A stretch of 64,000 bases of DNA from Gordonia jinhuaensis (GTDB taxonomy: Bacteria > Actinomycetota > Actinomycetes > Mycobacteriales > Mycobacteriaceae): positions 62,001 through 126,000 of the forward strand of contig NZ_BMGC01000010.1 in assembly GCF_014639795.1 (NCBI RefSeq), given 5' to 3'. Position 1 is the first letter of the stretch. Each line of letters opens with the position of its first letter. Below are positions 46,288 to 55,071 of the stretch, piece by piece. The notes beneath the pieces were generated by a model. It ran no database searches and was not told where the DNA came from. It saw nothing but the letters and a program-made list of their open reading frames with translations. The position numbers and the translations under genes were made by a program.

Positions 46288-46314
46288 CATCGGTCATCGG
46301 TCATCGGTCATCGG
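46288..46314. repeat. 7-bp tandem repeat (CATCGGT, 3.9 copies) at end of ATPase gene
   Basis: CATCGGT repeats from 46288, and the stop codon of the minus-strand HerA-like gene (46308-46310) falls inside the array. Confidence 0.8.
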
Positions 46315-47888
46315 CGACGACCGGTACCGAACAGGGACCGGCTGATCTCGCGGCCGAGCGAGTTGCCGGCCGAGCGCATGAAGCTCTTCACCGCGGCGTT
46401 GCCGAGGATCTCCTCGGCGAGGCTCTTCTCCTTCGGCTCCGCCCTGGTAGCCCTGTGCGGAGCCTCGGTGGGCGGCGTGGTCGGTGCCGCGGCGTCGGGC
46501 GCCGACTCGTCGTCGTGTGCGGCAGCCACTTTCGCGGCGAGGATCTCGTAGGCCGACTCCCGGTCGATTGTCTGACCGTACTTGTCCTGCAGTGCACTGG
46601 CGGTGGCCTGCGCCGTGATCGCGTCGTTGCCGATGGAAGCCATCAGCGAGCGCGGGGGATGCATGACGGTCCAGGCGACCGGCGTGGGCGCGCCATTCTC
46701 GGACAGGACCGTCACGATCGCCTCGCCGGTGCCCAGCGAGGTCAGCGCCTTCTCGATGTCATAGACCGCCGATGTCGGATAGGTCTTCACCGTCTTGGTC
46801 AGCGCCTTCTGGTCGTCGGGGGTGAATGCGCGCAATGCGTGCTGGATCCGCGCACCGAGTTGTGACAGCACGTCGTTGGGGATGTCGGTGGGCAGCTGGG
46901 AGCAGAAGTAGACACCGACCCCCTTGGAGCGGATCAGCTTCACCGTCTGGACCACCTGCTCCTTGAACGCCTTCGACGCGTCGGCGAACAACAGATGCGC
47001 CTCGTCGAAGATGAACACCAACTTCGGCTTGTCGGCGTCGCCGATCTCCGGCAGGTACTCGAAGAGGTCGGCCAGAATCCACATCAGGAAGGTGGAGAAC
47101 AACGCCGGACGCGTCGCCTGATCACCGAGTTCGAACAGTGTGATGATCCCGCGTCCATCGTCGGCGGAACGGATCAGGTCGGCCGGCTCGATCTCGGGTT
47201 CACCGAAGAACGTGTCGCCGCCGTCGGCTTCCAGATTGGTCAACGCACGCAGGATGACACCCGCGGTGGCGCTGGAAACGCCGCCGATCGACTTCAGGTC
47301 GGTCTTGCCCTCGTCGCTGGTGAGGTGGGCGATCACCGAGCGCAGATCCTTGAGGTCGAGCAGCGCCAGTCCCTGGGCGTCGGCCCAGTGGAAGATCAGG
47401 CCCAGCGTGGACTCCTGAGTGGCGTTGAGGCCCAGCACTTTACTGAGCAGGATCGGGCCGAAGGAGGTCACCGTGGCACGGACCGGGACACCCACGCCCT
47501 CGGTGCCCACCGAGACGAACTCACACGGATAGCCGGTACCCACCCAGTCGACGCCGGTGTCCTTGGCGCGGGCGGTGGTCCGCTCGCTCGGTTCACCCGG
47601 CACGGCCAATCCCGACAGGTCACCTTTGACGTCGGCCATCACCACCGGCACGCCGTTGGCCGAGAGTTGCTCGGCGATCACCTGTAGTGTCTTGGTCTTA
47701 CCCGTTCCGGTGGCACCTGCGATCAGGCCATGCCGATTCATCATCGACAATGCGATCCGTACCGTGGCCGACGCGTCGACCACGCCGTCCACCGACACCG
47801 CACCCAACTCGATCGCGGCTCCCGAGGTCGCGTATCCGGCCGCGATCTGTTGCGCCGGCGAGACGTCGGCGGGCTGTCCGTCACTCAC
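46308..47888 (-). CDS. HerA-like P-loop ATPase, DUF853 family (Rv2510c-like)
   Basis: 526 aa. Walker A GATGTGKTK near residue 60, Walker B LVFIFDEAHLLF, and SKGVGVYFCSQLPTDIPNDVLSQLGARIQHALRAFTPDD typical of HerA/DUF853 helicase-like proteins. The last 70 residues are Ala/Pro-rich and then basic. The function is not established; a DNA-pumping or helicase role is suggested by fold only. GTG 47888 has a weak ribosome site. Convergent with cmrA, divergent from orn. Confidence 0.9.
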   Translation of the reverse strand: MSDGQPADVSPAQQIAAGYATSGAAIELGAVSVDGVVDASATVRIALSMMNRHGLIAGATGTGKTKTLQVIAEQLSANGVPVVMADVKGDLSGLAVPGEPSERTTARAKDTGVDWVGTGYPCEFVSVGTEGVGVPVRATVTSFGPILLSKVLGLNATQESTLGLIFHWADAQGLALLDLKDLRSVIAHLTSDEGKTDLKSIGGVSSATAGVILRALTNLEADGGDTFFGEPEIEPADLIRSADDGRGIITLFELGDQATRPALFSTFLMWILADLFEYLPEIGDADKPKLVFIFDEAHLLFADASKAFKEQVVQTVKLIRSKGVGVYFCSQLPTDIPNDVLSQLGARIQHALRAFTPDDQKALTKTVKTYPTSAVYDIEKALTSLGTGEAIVTVLSENGAPTPVAWTVMHPPRSLMASIGNDAITAQATASALQDKYGQTIDRESAYEILAAKVAAAHDDESAPDAAAPTTPPTEAPHRATRAEPKEKSLAEEILGNAAVKSFMRSAGNSLGREISRSLFGTGRRR

Positions 47889-48008
47889 GATTGCTGCTCT
47901 TTCCGGTGCCACCGGCACCTCGGTCGCAGTACACAGTCCTTGCGAGCAGGTTGCCACACACCCGCACGCTCCGCCCCGATTGCCGTCGGCGCCGGTGAGG
48001 CGTCTGGT

Positions 48009-48014
48009 TAAGGT
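48009..48014 (+). promoter_or_regulatory. -10 box of probable leaderless orn transcript
   Basis: TAAGGT ends six bases before the GTG at 48021. Confidence 0.55.
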
Positions 48015-48020
48015 TGAGCC

Positions 48021-48620
48021 GTGGAGGACAAACTCGTATGGATCGACTGTGAGATGACCGGGCTTCGCTTGGAATCGGACAAGTTGATCGAGATAGCGGC
48101 ACTGGTGACCGACAGTGAACTGAACATCCTCGGTGACGGGGTCGACCTCGTGATCCACGCCGACGACGCCGACCTGGACTCGATGCCCGACGTGGTGAAG
48201 AAGATGCATGCCACCTCAGGCCTCACCGAGGAGGTACGGAAATCGACGGTGACCATCGAGGAGGCACAGGCACAGGTCCTGGCATACCTGCGCGAGTACA
48301 TCCCGACTGCGGGTACCGCGCCGCTCGCGGGTAATTCCATCTCCACCGATCGCGGGTTCATCGCACGCGATATGCCCGAACTCGACACCTTTCTGCATTA
48401 TCGGATGATCGACGTCAGCTCGATCAAGGAACTCTGCCGCCGGTGGTACCCCAGGATCTATTTCAATCAGCCGCCGAAGGGGCTCGCGCATCGCGCGCTG
48501 GCCGACATCCGTGAGTCCATCAGGGAACTGCGCTACTACCGGGCCACTGCGTTCGTGCCCGAGCCCGGCCCGGAGGTCGAGACCATCGAGAAGGTGGTCA
48601 CCGACCTCGGCGAGGCCTGA
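48021..48620 (+). CDS. orn: Oligoribonuclease
   Basis: 199 aa. DEDDh 3'-5' exonuclease that clears 2-5-nucleotide RNAs and linearised c-di-nucleotides. The first motif Asp9-x-Glu11 is in [10 protein letters not shown], the second in [23 protein letters not shown], and the His of DEDDh is in [14 protein letters not shown]. Starts with GTG, probably leaderless. The [15 protein letters not shown] head fits the family. Confidence 0.96.
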   Translation: MEDKLVWIDCEMTGLRLESDKLIEIAALVTDSELNILGDGVDLVIHADDADLDSMPDVVKKMHATSGLTEEVRKSTVTIEEAQAQVLAYLREYIPTAGTAPLAGNSISTDRGFIARDMPELDTFLHYRMIDVSSIKELCRRWYPRIYFNQPPKGLAHRALADIRESIRELRYYRATAFVPEPGPEVETIEKVVTDLGEA

Positions 48621-48738
48621 GAGTCAGCCCTCGGCCACCCGCCTGTCGAGCTGTCCGGAACACGCAGGTCAGCGATGCGATTGGTCTTATCGTGTCGGTA
48701 TTCGCTAGAGTATGTCCCGGCCGGTTTTCCGGTCGATG

Positions 48739-48811
48739 GTGAGTGTAGTTCAGTTGGTAGAGCACCAGGTTGTGATCCTGGCTGTCGCGGGTTCGAGTCC
48801 CGTCACTCACC
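48739..48811 (+). tRNA. tRNA-His (GTG)
   Basis: Acceptor GTGAGTG pairs with CACTCAC; a G lies just before (48738), as required for the extra 5' G of tRNA-His. The anticodon stem CCAGG/CCTGG encloses TTGTGAT, anticodon GTG. Discriminator C at 48811. Confidence 0.95.
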
Positions 48812-48817
48812 CCGTTG

Positions 48818-48857
48818 ACGCCGCCCCGTCCGCAACGCGGAAGGGGCGGCGTTTTTT
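48818..48857 (+). terminator. Intrinsic terminator after tRNA-His
   Basis: ACGCCGCCCC (48818-48827) pairs with GGGGCGGCGT (48843-48852), with an inner TCCGC/GCGGA stem, and a run of six T follows (48852-48857). Confidence 0.92.
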
Positions 48858-49379
48858 GCGATTCCAGACTCCCCCGTCGACCCTCTCCGGCCCGCCCAAC
48901 TGCTCTCCGGCACCAGCCACACGGCCAACACCAACCGCGTAGTGAACACCGACCGCCCAGTGAGCAGACCGTACGCAGACCATTATCGGCGTTGCGGCAG
49001 CGGACCGATCGTGTGTGCGCGTCGCGAAGCCACCACCGAAACCTCACGGACCAATCCAATTACCCCAATCCAATTACCCGCAGCCACAATCACATGACCA
49101 GCATCGACGTGCCGTCTTATCGGCCACCTGAACGATCCGCGAGGTTACCGACAGGTAACCAGACCAAAACGGGTCGTACGATCACGTGATTTTCGCAACT
49201 CACCAGCACTGCCGAACCGAAAAGTCCGACATAGATGCCCCAAACCGCTCGAAATTGTGGTTTGGTTGTCGGTACACGGGCTGGCACTCAGCGACAGGTC
49301 GGATCCGTGTGGGGGGTGACAGTGACCGCGTCGGTTTCGACGAGACCACCGGTACCGGTTTGCACGAGAGGGCAACACC
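48858..49379. other. Non-coding region with several short inverted repeats
   Basis: About 520 bases without a credible gene. Contents: a duplicated CCAATCCAATTACCC (about 49051-49080); GGTTACC-GACA-GGTAACC (49142-49159); and CCAAACC...GGTTTGG (49240-49246 and 49259-49265). It is more A/T-rich than its surroundings by eye, and holds the promoter of the small gene at 49380. Confidence 0.5.
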
Positions 49380-49697
49380 ATGCGCCTGGATTCTTCGGCG
49401 GATATGCCGTCCACAGATTTGCCGATCGACGAGGTCGCTGCGTTCAGAGAGCGTCGTCAACACGGCTTCGACACACGGATCGTGGCGCTCGACGGCACCA
49501 CGATCGAACTATCGACCGCGTCGGAGACCGGAGCGAGCCCCTGTTCGGTCATCCGTGTCACCGGTCCGGGCGCCGCTGGCGATTCCAGCGAACTCGCCGT
49601 CGAGTCGCTTCCCGCTCTCCAGGCGCTGGTCGAGTCCGGCGCGCTCTGCGTCATGCTCGCCGCACACCGTGATGCCACGGTCCGCGCGGCCGGCTGA
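49380..49697 (+). CDS. Small hypothetical protein
   Basis: 105 aa, not recognised. Acidic overall, no membrane segment. Looks coding: G/C-rich third positions, and GAGAGG eight bases before ATG 49380. The inverted repeats upstream (49142, 49240) may regulate it. It faces the acyl-CoA dehydrogenase gene. Could be lineage-specific. Confidence 0.5.
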   Translation: MRLDSSADMPSTDLPIDEVAAFRERRQHGFDTRIVALDGTTIELSTASETGASPCSVIRVTGPGAAGDSSELAVESLPALQALVESGALCVMLAAHRDATVRAAG

Positions 49698-49805
49698 CAC
49701 GACGTCTGTCCAGACCACGATCCGCGGCTCGGCGCTCACCAGGCGCCGAGCCGCAATGCTCTCCTGATCCGCGAACGTGAGGTCCGGGATTCACCCGTTC
49801 GCGAC

Positions 49806-50948
49806 TCACAATGTCCGCGAGATGATGTCCTTCATGATCTCGTTGGTGCCGCCGTACACTTTCTGCACTCGCGCGTCGGCCCACATCCGGCCCACCACGT
49901 ACTCGTTCATGTAGCCGTAGCCGCCGTGCAGTTGCATGCAGGTGTCGAGCACGTCCATGGACTGTTCGGTGGTCCACCACTTCGCCATCGCGACCGTGGG
50001 AATGTCGAGTTCGCCCCGCAGGTGTTTGCTGATGCAGTCGTCGACGAACACCCGGGCGATCCGCGCCGTGGTCGCCGCCTCGGCGAGTGAGAATTTGGTG
50101 TTCTGGAAGCCGAAGACCGGTCGCCCGAAGGCCTCGCGTTCCTTGGTGTAGCTGATGGTGCGCTCGAGTGCGACCTCCATTCCCGCGACGGCAGCGACCG
50201 CGATGATCAGCCGTTCCTGTGGCAACTGCTGCATCAGCTGGATGAACCCCATCCCCTCGGACTCACCGAGCAGGTTCGACACCGGAACGCGGACGTTGTC
50301 GAAGAACAGTTCGGATGTGTCCTGTCCTCGCTGGCCCACCTTGTCGAGCAACCGCCCGCGCCGGAAGCCCTCACGGTCGGCCTCCACGACGATCAGCGAG
50401 ATGCCCTTGGCGCCCTGCGCCGGGTCGGTCTTGGCCACGACGATGATCAGATCGGCCTGCCCGCCGTTGGTGATGAAGGTCTTGGATCCGTTGATCACGT
50501 ACTCGTCGCCCTCACGTACAGCGCGAGTGGCAACCGCCTGCAGATCGGATCCCGTTCCTGGTTCGGTCATCGCGATCGCGCCGACCATCTCGCCAGAGGC
50601 CATGGCGGGCAACCACTTCCGCTTCTGTTCTTCGGTCCCGTACACCGTGATGTAGGGCGCGATGATGCCGTTGTGCAGGCTCACACCCCACGACGTGTCA
50701 CCGATGCGCGCCTGCTCCTCGATGAGCACCGCCTCATGGGCGAAGGTCCCTCCCCCACCCTCGTACTCCTCGGGGATCGACATGCACAGCAGCCCCACGT
50801 CACCAGCCTTGTTCCACAGATCGCGGTCCACGTGATGGGCGTCGATGTACTTCCCGACATTGGGCTCGACCTCCTTGGCGAAGAAGGAGCGTGCGAGGTC
50901 GCGCACCGGGTCGAGGTCGGGGCCGTCCCACGGCGAAGTACTGGGCAT
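49806..50948 (-). CDS. Acyl-CoA dehydrogenase
   Basis: 380 aa. Flavoprotein of fatty acid or branched-chain acyl-CoA oxidation. Signatures AIAMTEPGTGSDLQAV (flavin and substrate loop), SKTFITNGGQADLIIVVAK and QLHGGYGYMNEY are present; the usual catalytic Glu region reads QKVYGGTNEIMKDIISR near the C-terminus. ATG 50948 was chosen for AGGAGGAG eight bases upstream; an in-frame ATG 25 codons earlier lies inside the operator. The chain length it acts on cannot be read. Confidence 0.92.
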   Translation of the reverse strand: MPSTSPWDGPDLDPVRDLARSFFAKEVEPNVGKYIDAHHVDRDLWNKAGDVGLLCMSIPEEYEGGGGTFAHEAVLIEEQARIGDTSWGVSLHNGIIAPYITVYGTEEQKRKWLPAMASGEMVGAIAMTEPGTGSDLQAVATRAVREGDEYVINGSKTFITNGGQADLIIVVAKTDPAQGAKGISLIVVEADREGFRRGRLLDKVGQRGQDTSELFFDNVRVPVSNLLGESEGMGFIQLMQQLPQERLIIAVAAVAGMEVALERTISYTKEREAFGRPVFGFQNTKFSLAEAATTARIARVFVDDCISKHLRGELDIPTVAMAKWWTTEQSMDVLDTCMQLHGGYGYMNEYVVGRMWADARVQKVYGGTNEIMKDIISRTL

Positions 50949-50986
50949 GCGGAATTCTCCTCCTGAGTTCGGTATGGCTGAATCGT

Positions 50987-51008
50987 AACAGTGACCGTTG
51001 TCACTGTT
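50987..51008 (-). promoter_or_regulatory. Perfect palindromic operator over the acyl-CoA dehydrogenase promoter
   Basis: AACAGTGAC (50987-50995), CGTT, GTCACTGTT (51000-51008). On the minus strand TACGAT (50987-50982) abuts it as a likely -10 box, so a bound repressor would block transcription. The shape suits a TetR-type dimer; no regulator gene is adjacent. Confidence 0.65.
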
Positions 51009-51128
51009 GGCGAGAATCCGCACTGCATCACAGCGACTCGATTCCTGGGCAGCATCGGCCAGGACCCCCTGACCAGCCGATTTCTTGTCTGCGGCATCGG
51101 GCTGTTAAAGTCATTCGGCGCGCAGCAA

Positions 51129-51201
<73 letters not shown>

Positions 51202-51208
51202 CAGACAG

Positions 51209-51236
51209 AGCCCGTCACCGATAGCGGTGACGGGCT
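51209..51236. terminator. Hairpin after tRNA-Lys copy 1
   Basis: AGCCCGTCACCG (51209-51220), loop ATAG, exact complement (51225-51236). It also lies downstream of msrA on the opposite strand. Confidence 0.75.
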
Positions 51237-51282
51237 CGTTGTCATTCAGCACTCCGCGAGCTGCAGGTGGAGCCGATCCGGA

Positions 51283-51837
51283 TCAGTTGGCGGTCTCTGT
51301 GCGGCGCGGCAGTACCCACCCCGGTCGCGGGAAGTGGCAGGTGTAGCCGTTCGGATAGCGGACCAGATAGTCCTGATGCTCGGGTTCGGCCTCCCAGAAC
51401 GGGCCCGCGGGTTCGATCGTGGTGACCACCTTTCCCGGCCACAATCCCGACGCATCGACGTCGGCGATCGTGTCGCGCGCCACGCGCTCCTGCTCTTCGT
51501 CGAGCGGAAAGATCGCCGACCGGTAGCTGCTGCCGATGTCATTGCCCTGACGGTCCTTCGTCGACGGATCGTGAATCTGGTAGAAGAACGCAAGGATGTC
51601 CCGGTAACTCGTCACCGACGGATCGAACACGATCTCCACGGCCTCGGCATGACCGGGATGGTTGCGATAGCTGGGATGGTCGTTACTTCCGCCGGTGTAC
51701 CCGACCCGGGTCTGCAGAACCCCCGGCTGGCGGCGGATGAGATCCTCGACACCCCAGAAACATCCGCCGGCAAGCACCGCCGTCTCGGTGCCCGATCGCT
51801 GGGTGATGTGCCCGTCGTCTGCTGGTCCACTGGTCAT
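51283..51837 (-). CDS. msrA: Peptide methionine sulfoxide reductase MsrA
   Basis: 184 aa. Reduces the S-sulfoxide of methionine in oxidised proteins. Catalytic Cys26 in GGCFWG, with the family's [16 protein letters not shown] and YRSAIF. Possible recycling Cys lies near the C-terminus (YTCHFPRP). Its start overlaps a tiny ORF linked to msrB (ATGA at 51834-51837), and GAGGAG lies eight bases upstream, so it is translated with msrB. Confidence 0.96.
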   Translation of the reverse strand: MTSGPADDGHITQRSGTETAVLAGGCFWGVEDLIRRQPGVLQTRVGYTGGSNDHPSYRNHPGHAEAVEIVFDPSVTSYRDILAFFYQIHDPSTKDRQGNDIGSSYRSAIFPLDEEQERVARDTIADVDASGLWPGKVVTTIEPAGPFWEAEPEHQDYLVRYPNGYTCHFPRPGWVLPRRTETAN

Positions 51838-51878
51838 GACGCCTTCTCCTCGTTGTCGTTGATGGCGTTGTTGTTCAT
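51834..51878 (-). CDS. Micro-ORF 2 between msrB and msrA (14 codons)
   Basis: Encodes [14 protein letters not shown], a near copy of the MsrB C-terminus. Its ATG overlaps the stop of micro-ORF 1 (ATGA) and its stop overlaps the msrA start (ATGA). Its EE codons are the msrA ribosome site. More likely a coupling device than a functional peptide. Confidence 0.35.
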   Translation of the reverse strand: MNNNAINDNEEKAS

Positions 51879-51932
51879 GCGTTGTCGTTGATGGCGCTGT
51901 CGTTCATGCGTTGTCGTTGATGGCCTTGTTGT
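51851..51932. repeat. 29-bp tandem repeat, 2.8 copies, at msrB end
   Basis: Units at 51851-51879, 51880-51908 and a partial one from 51909, each starting CGTTGTCGTTGATGGC. The rightmost copy is the coding end of msrB, and the other two are duplications of it that carry the micro-ORFs. Confidence 0.9.
51875..51907 (-). CDS. Micro-ORF 1 between msrB and msrA (10 codons)
   Basis: Encodes [10 protein letters not shown]. Its ATG overlaps the msrB stop (ATGA at 51904-51907) and its stop overlaps micro-ORF 2. The last six residues equal the MsrB C-terminus AINDNA. It has no ribosome site of its own. Confidence 0.35.
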   Translation of the reverse strand: MNDSAINDNA

Positions 51933-52416
51933 CGTCGTCGCTGGTCGCATCGGCGTCGTCGAACAGATTCCGGAATTCGCCGTAGCCCTGCTCCTCGAGC
52001 TCCTCGACGGGGACGAAGCGCAACGCTGCGGAGTTCATGCAGTAGCGCAGGCCTCCCTGGGCGCGGGGCCCGTCGGCGAACACATGTCCCAGGTGACTGT
52101 CGGCGTGGGCGGACCTCACCTCCGTGCGCGACATCCACAGCGAGCGATCCGTCCTCGTGGACACCGCGTCTGCGGCGATGGGCCTGGTGAAACTCGGCCA
52201 CCCCGTCCCACTGTCGAATTTGTCCGTCGAGGCGAACAGCGGTTCGCCACTCACCACATCCACGTAGATACCCGGCCGGTGGTTGTCCCAGTAGGCGTTG
52301 CCAAAGGCGGGTTCGGTGCCGCCCTTCTGAGTCACACGATACTGGTCAGCGGTGAGCTTGCTCAGCCCCTCGGGCGTCTTGCGGTACTCGGACGTCTTGC
52401 GGTACTCGTTGCCCAT
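51904..52416 (-). CDS. msrB: Peptide methionine sulfoxide reductase MsrB
   Basis: 170 aa. Reduces the R-sulfoxide of methionine. MsrB core: [31 protein letters not shown] and the catalytic Cys in [12 protein letters not shown]. The zinc-binding CxxC pairs of E. coli MsrB are absent, as in mycobacterial forms. The acidic, Asn/Asp-rich tail is the source of the repeat. ATG 52416 has GAGGAGG. First gene of the msrB-msrA unit. Confidence 0.95.
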   Translation of the reverse strand: MGNEYRKTSEYRKTPEGLSKLTADQYRVTQKGGTEPAFGNAYWDNHRPGIYVDVVSGEPLFASTDKFDSGTGWPSFTRPIAADAVSTRTDRSLWMSRTEVRSAHADSHLGHVFADGPRAQGGLRYCMNSAALRFVPVEELEEQGYGEFRNLFDDADATSDDDNKAINDNA

Positions 52417-52514
52417 TTCTCCTCCTCGTGTCCACCGCTGGCTGCGGTGTCGACGGGTTCAACAGCGCACGCCCGTGATTTGGTCCCGCGCATCTGTGAG
52501 TCGCCTGAGATTCT

Positions 52515-52564
52515 CTGGCATGGATTTTCTGGCATGGATTTTCTGGCATGGACTTTCTGGCATG
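52515..52564. repeat. 14-bp tandem repeat (3.6 copies) upstream of msrB
   Basis: CTGGCATGGATTTT at 52515 and 52529, a one-base variant at 52543, and a partial copy at 52557. It lies between the dehydrogenase stop and the msrB start. Confidence 0.9.
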
Positions 52565-52565
52565 T

Positions 52566-53579
52566 TCAGGAGCGCGCGGAGTATCCCTTGAGCTTGTCGA
52601 CCACGGTGACCAGCGCCCCTGTGAGCTCAGCGGGTGTGGCATCGGCACCTCCGGCGGCGACATATCTCCGCAGATTCTCGAGGAATCGGTCGGCCAGCTC
52701 CTCACGCCACCCCACCGCATCACCGCTCATATGGGGCGAGATGCAGACATTGGACATCTCCCAGAGCGGATGATCGACAGGCAGCGGCTCGGTGGCGAAG
52801 ACATCCAGTGACGCCGCCCCGATGCTGCTCGAGGACAGCGCATCGACCAGCGCCTGCTCGTCGACGAGTTGTCCGCGTCCCACGTTGATGAAGTGTGCCG
52901 ACGGCCGCATCGCGGCCAACACCTCGGCGTCGATCATCTGCTCGGTCTGCGGCGTCAGCGGTGCCACGGCGATCACCACATCGGCATCCCCCACGTAGGC
53001 CGCCAGATCGTCGCTGGGATACACCACGCCGAAGTCGGGGTCCTCGGTACGCGCCGTGCGTCCGGCTCCCGACACCGCCATTCCCACTGCCGAGAGCAGC
53101 CGGGCTATCGCGCGCCCGATCCCGCCGGTACCGATCACGAGCACGTTGTTGTCGCAGGTGCGCAGCGTCTCCCGATGGCGCCACAGGTGTTCACGCTGGA
53201 AACTCTTGGACTCGTGAATCCGTTTGTCGTGGGCCAGGATCGAGGCGAGGACGAATTCGGCGATGGGCCGGTCGAAGACACCCGCAGCATTGGTCAGCAC
53301 CACACGCGACTGCCGCAGACCGTCGAACAGCAACGAGTCCACCCCGGTCGCGCAGACATGCACCCACCGCAACTCGGCCGTCGACGGACCCCAACTGTCC
53401 TTGAGCGCAGCCGAGAAGAAGTCCCACACCATCACGATGTCGGCGCCGACAAGCGCATCGGCGAGGGTGTCCGCGCGACACACCCGCACGTCGGCGCACT
53501 CCTCGATCGCGGCGAGGTTGTGGGGCAACGGCTCGTCGCCTCCGGTCAGCAGCGCGATGATCGGTCGTCGGGCATCCAC
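52566..53579 (-). CDS. D-isomer-specific 2-hydroxyacid dehydrogenase
   Basis: 337 aa from GTG 53579. NAD-binding VLVIGTGGIGRAIARLL, the Arg of NVGRGQLVDEQALVDAL, the Glu of LDVFATEPLP and the His of SPHMSG, as in GhrA-like glyoxylate or hydroxypyruvate reductases. It would reduce a 2-oxo acid to the D-2-hydroxyacid. GTG 53579 follows TACAGT by six bases (leaderless); a longer frame to 53621 is possible. Divergent from the M24/aminotransferase pair. Confidence 0.88.
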   Translation of the reverse strand: MDARRPIIALLTGGDEPLPHNLAAIEECADVRVCRADTLADALVGADIVMVWDFFSAALKDSWGPSTAELRWVHVCATGVDSLLFDGLRQSRVVLTNAAGVFDRPIAEFVLASILAHDKRIHESKSFQREHLWRHRETLRTCDNNVLVIGTGGIGRAIARLLSAVGMAVSGAGRTARTEDPDFGVVYPSDDLAAYVGDADVVIAVAPLTPQTEQMIDAEVLAAMRPSAHFINVGRGQLVDEQALVDALSSSSIGAASLDVFATEPLPVDHPLWEMSNVCISPHMSGDAVGWREELADRFLENLRRYVAAGGADATPAELTGALVTVVDKLKGYSARS

Positions 53580-53585
53580 GCCGAC

Positions 53586-53591
53586 ACTGTA
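53586..53591 (-). promoter_or_regulatory. -10 box of probable leaderless dehydrogenase transcript
   Basis: On the minus strand TACAGT is followed after six bases by GTG at 53579. Confidence 0.5.
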
Positions 53592-53867
53592 GACGGCATC
53601 GGCCGGTACCGACGGCACCACGACCCCTCGGTCATCGGCGGCACCGACTCGGACTGTGAGAATCGCGAACGACCACTACGCTCGGTCGAACATGATCTGC
53701 CTGCACCCATCCCCCGCACATCGGCCCGACGCCGGACTCGTCAGGCGAGTTCGCGTGCCGGAGTCGACCTGGGGTTCTCGCGGCGGACGCCGCAGCACCC
53801 CACGATCTTTCGGCAACCCCGGCGTGCCGACGAAAAGATGCCGACGAGAAGATGAGGAGGCCGATCC

Positions 53868-55061
53868 ATGTATCTCGGCGCCCAGCTGTTCACCGATGAC
53901 GAGTACCGCCACCGGCTGCGCCGCGTGCGGGAGTTGATGGATCACCAAGGGCTGTCGGCGATCATCGTGACGGATCCGGCAAACATCTTCTACCTCATCG
54001 GATACAACGCCTGGTCGTTCTACACACCGCAGATGCTGTTCGTGCCGATCGACTCGGACATGGTGTTCTTCACCCGTGAGATGGATGCGCATGGCGCGCA
54101 TCGCACCTCACGGCTCCCGGCCGACCAGATCGTGGGATACCCGGAGAGCTACGTGCACCGCCCGCAGATTCATCCGTTCGATTGGGTGGCGTGGGCCCTG
54201 CGCCAGCGTCATCTGGTCGCGCCTGCCTCTCGTGGCGGCTCGGTCGGCCTGGAGATGGATTCACATTTCTTCACTCCCAAGGCATATCGCGCCCTGGTCA
54301 ACGCCATTCCGGAGTGGAAGCTCGTCGACAACTTCGAGTTGGTCAACTGGGTCCGGTCGGTGAAATCCGATGCCGAGGTTCAACTGATGCGGCAGGCTGG
54401 GATGGTGTGCACCGAGGCGATGCGCGCGGCCATCGAGACCGTGGATGTGGGTGTGCGGCAATGTGATGCCGCAGCGGCGATCTCGCAGGCGCAGATCACC
54501 GGCACCGATCAGTTCGGCGGCGACTATCCGGCGATCGTCCCGCTGCTGCCGACCGGGGCCGCGGCCGACACACCACATCTCACCTGGCATCAGGGCACGT
54601 TCACCACTGACGAGGCGGTGACGATCGAGTTGACCGGCGCCCACAACAGGTACCACTGCCCGCTGGCCCGAACCGTGTCACTGGGCGCCGTGTCCACCGA
54701 GCTGGACCATGTGGCCGGCGCGAGCTGTGAAGGTCTCGACAATGTGCTCAGCGCGATCCGCCCCGGCGTCTCGACCGGTGAACTCGCGTCGATATGGAAT
54801 CTGACGCTTGCGAAGTACGGACTCGAGAAGCCTTCTCGGCTCGGCTATTCGATCGGCATCGGGTACCCACCCGACTGGGGTGAGCGCACCATCAGCATCC
54901 GCGCCGAGGACGAGACCGTACTGGAGCCCAACATGTGTTTTCACATCATCTGTGGAATGTGGATGGACGACTACGGTTTCGAGGTGTCGGAATCGGTGCG
55001 GGTGAGTCCGTCCGGCGTGGAGACGTTCACATCGTTCCCGCGTGAACTGATCCGAAAGTGA
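53868..55061 (+). CDS. M24 (creatinase-fold) hydrolase resembling ectoine hydrolase DoeA/EutD
   Basis: 397 aa. Creatinase N-terminal domain then pita-bread domain. The stretches FFTREMDAHGA, RYHCPLARTVSLG, GYSIGIGYPPDWGERTISIR and MWMDDYGFEVSESVRV resemble what I recall of DoeA/EutD. The canonical M24 metal ligands are not all present (ELTGAHNRY in place of the Asp pair), so it may be metal-independent like creatinase. The substrate would be a cyclic amidine or an amide; no DoeB, DoeC or ectoine transporter gene is near. ATG 53868 has GAGGAGG eight bases upstream. Confidence 0.78.
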   Translation: MYLGAQLFTDDEYRHRLRRVRELMDHQGLSAIIVTDPANIFYLIGYNAWSFYTPQMLFVPIDSDMVFFTREMDAHGAHRTSRLPADQIVGYPESYVHRPQIHPFDWVAWALRQRHLVAPASRGGSVGLEMDSHFFTPKAYRALVNAIPEWKLVDNFELVNWVRSVKSDAEVQLMRQAGMVCTEAMRAAIETVDVGVRQCDAAAAISQAQITGTDQFGGDYPAIVPLLPTGAAADTPHLTWHQGTFTTDEAVTIELTGAHNRYHCPLARTVSLGAVSTELDHVAGASCEGLDNVLSAIRPGVSTGELASIWNLTLAKYGLEKPSRLGYSIGIGYPPDWGERTISIRAEDETVLEPNMCFHIICGMWMDDYGFEVSESVRVSPSGVETFTSFPRELIRK

Positions 55062-55071
55062 GGCGAGCGAC

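Noticed and set aside
53868-55061. Xaa-Pro aminopeptidase (PepP)
   Set aside because: The characteristic metal ligands of PepP are not all present and the sequence fits creatinase/ectoine-hydrolase-like proteins better.
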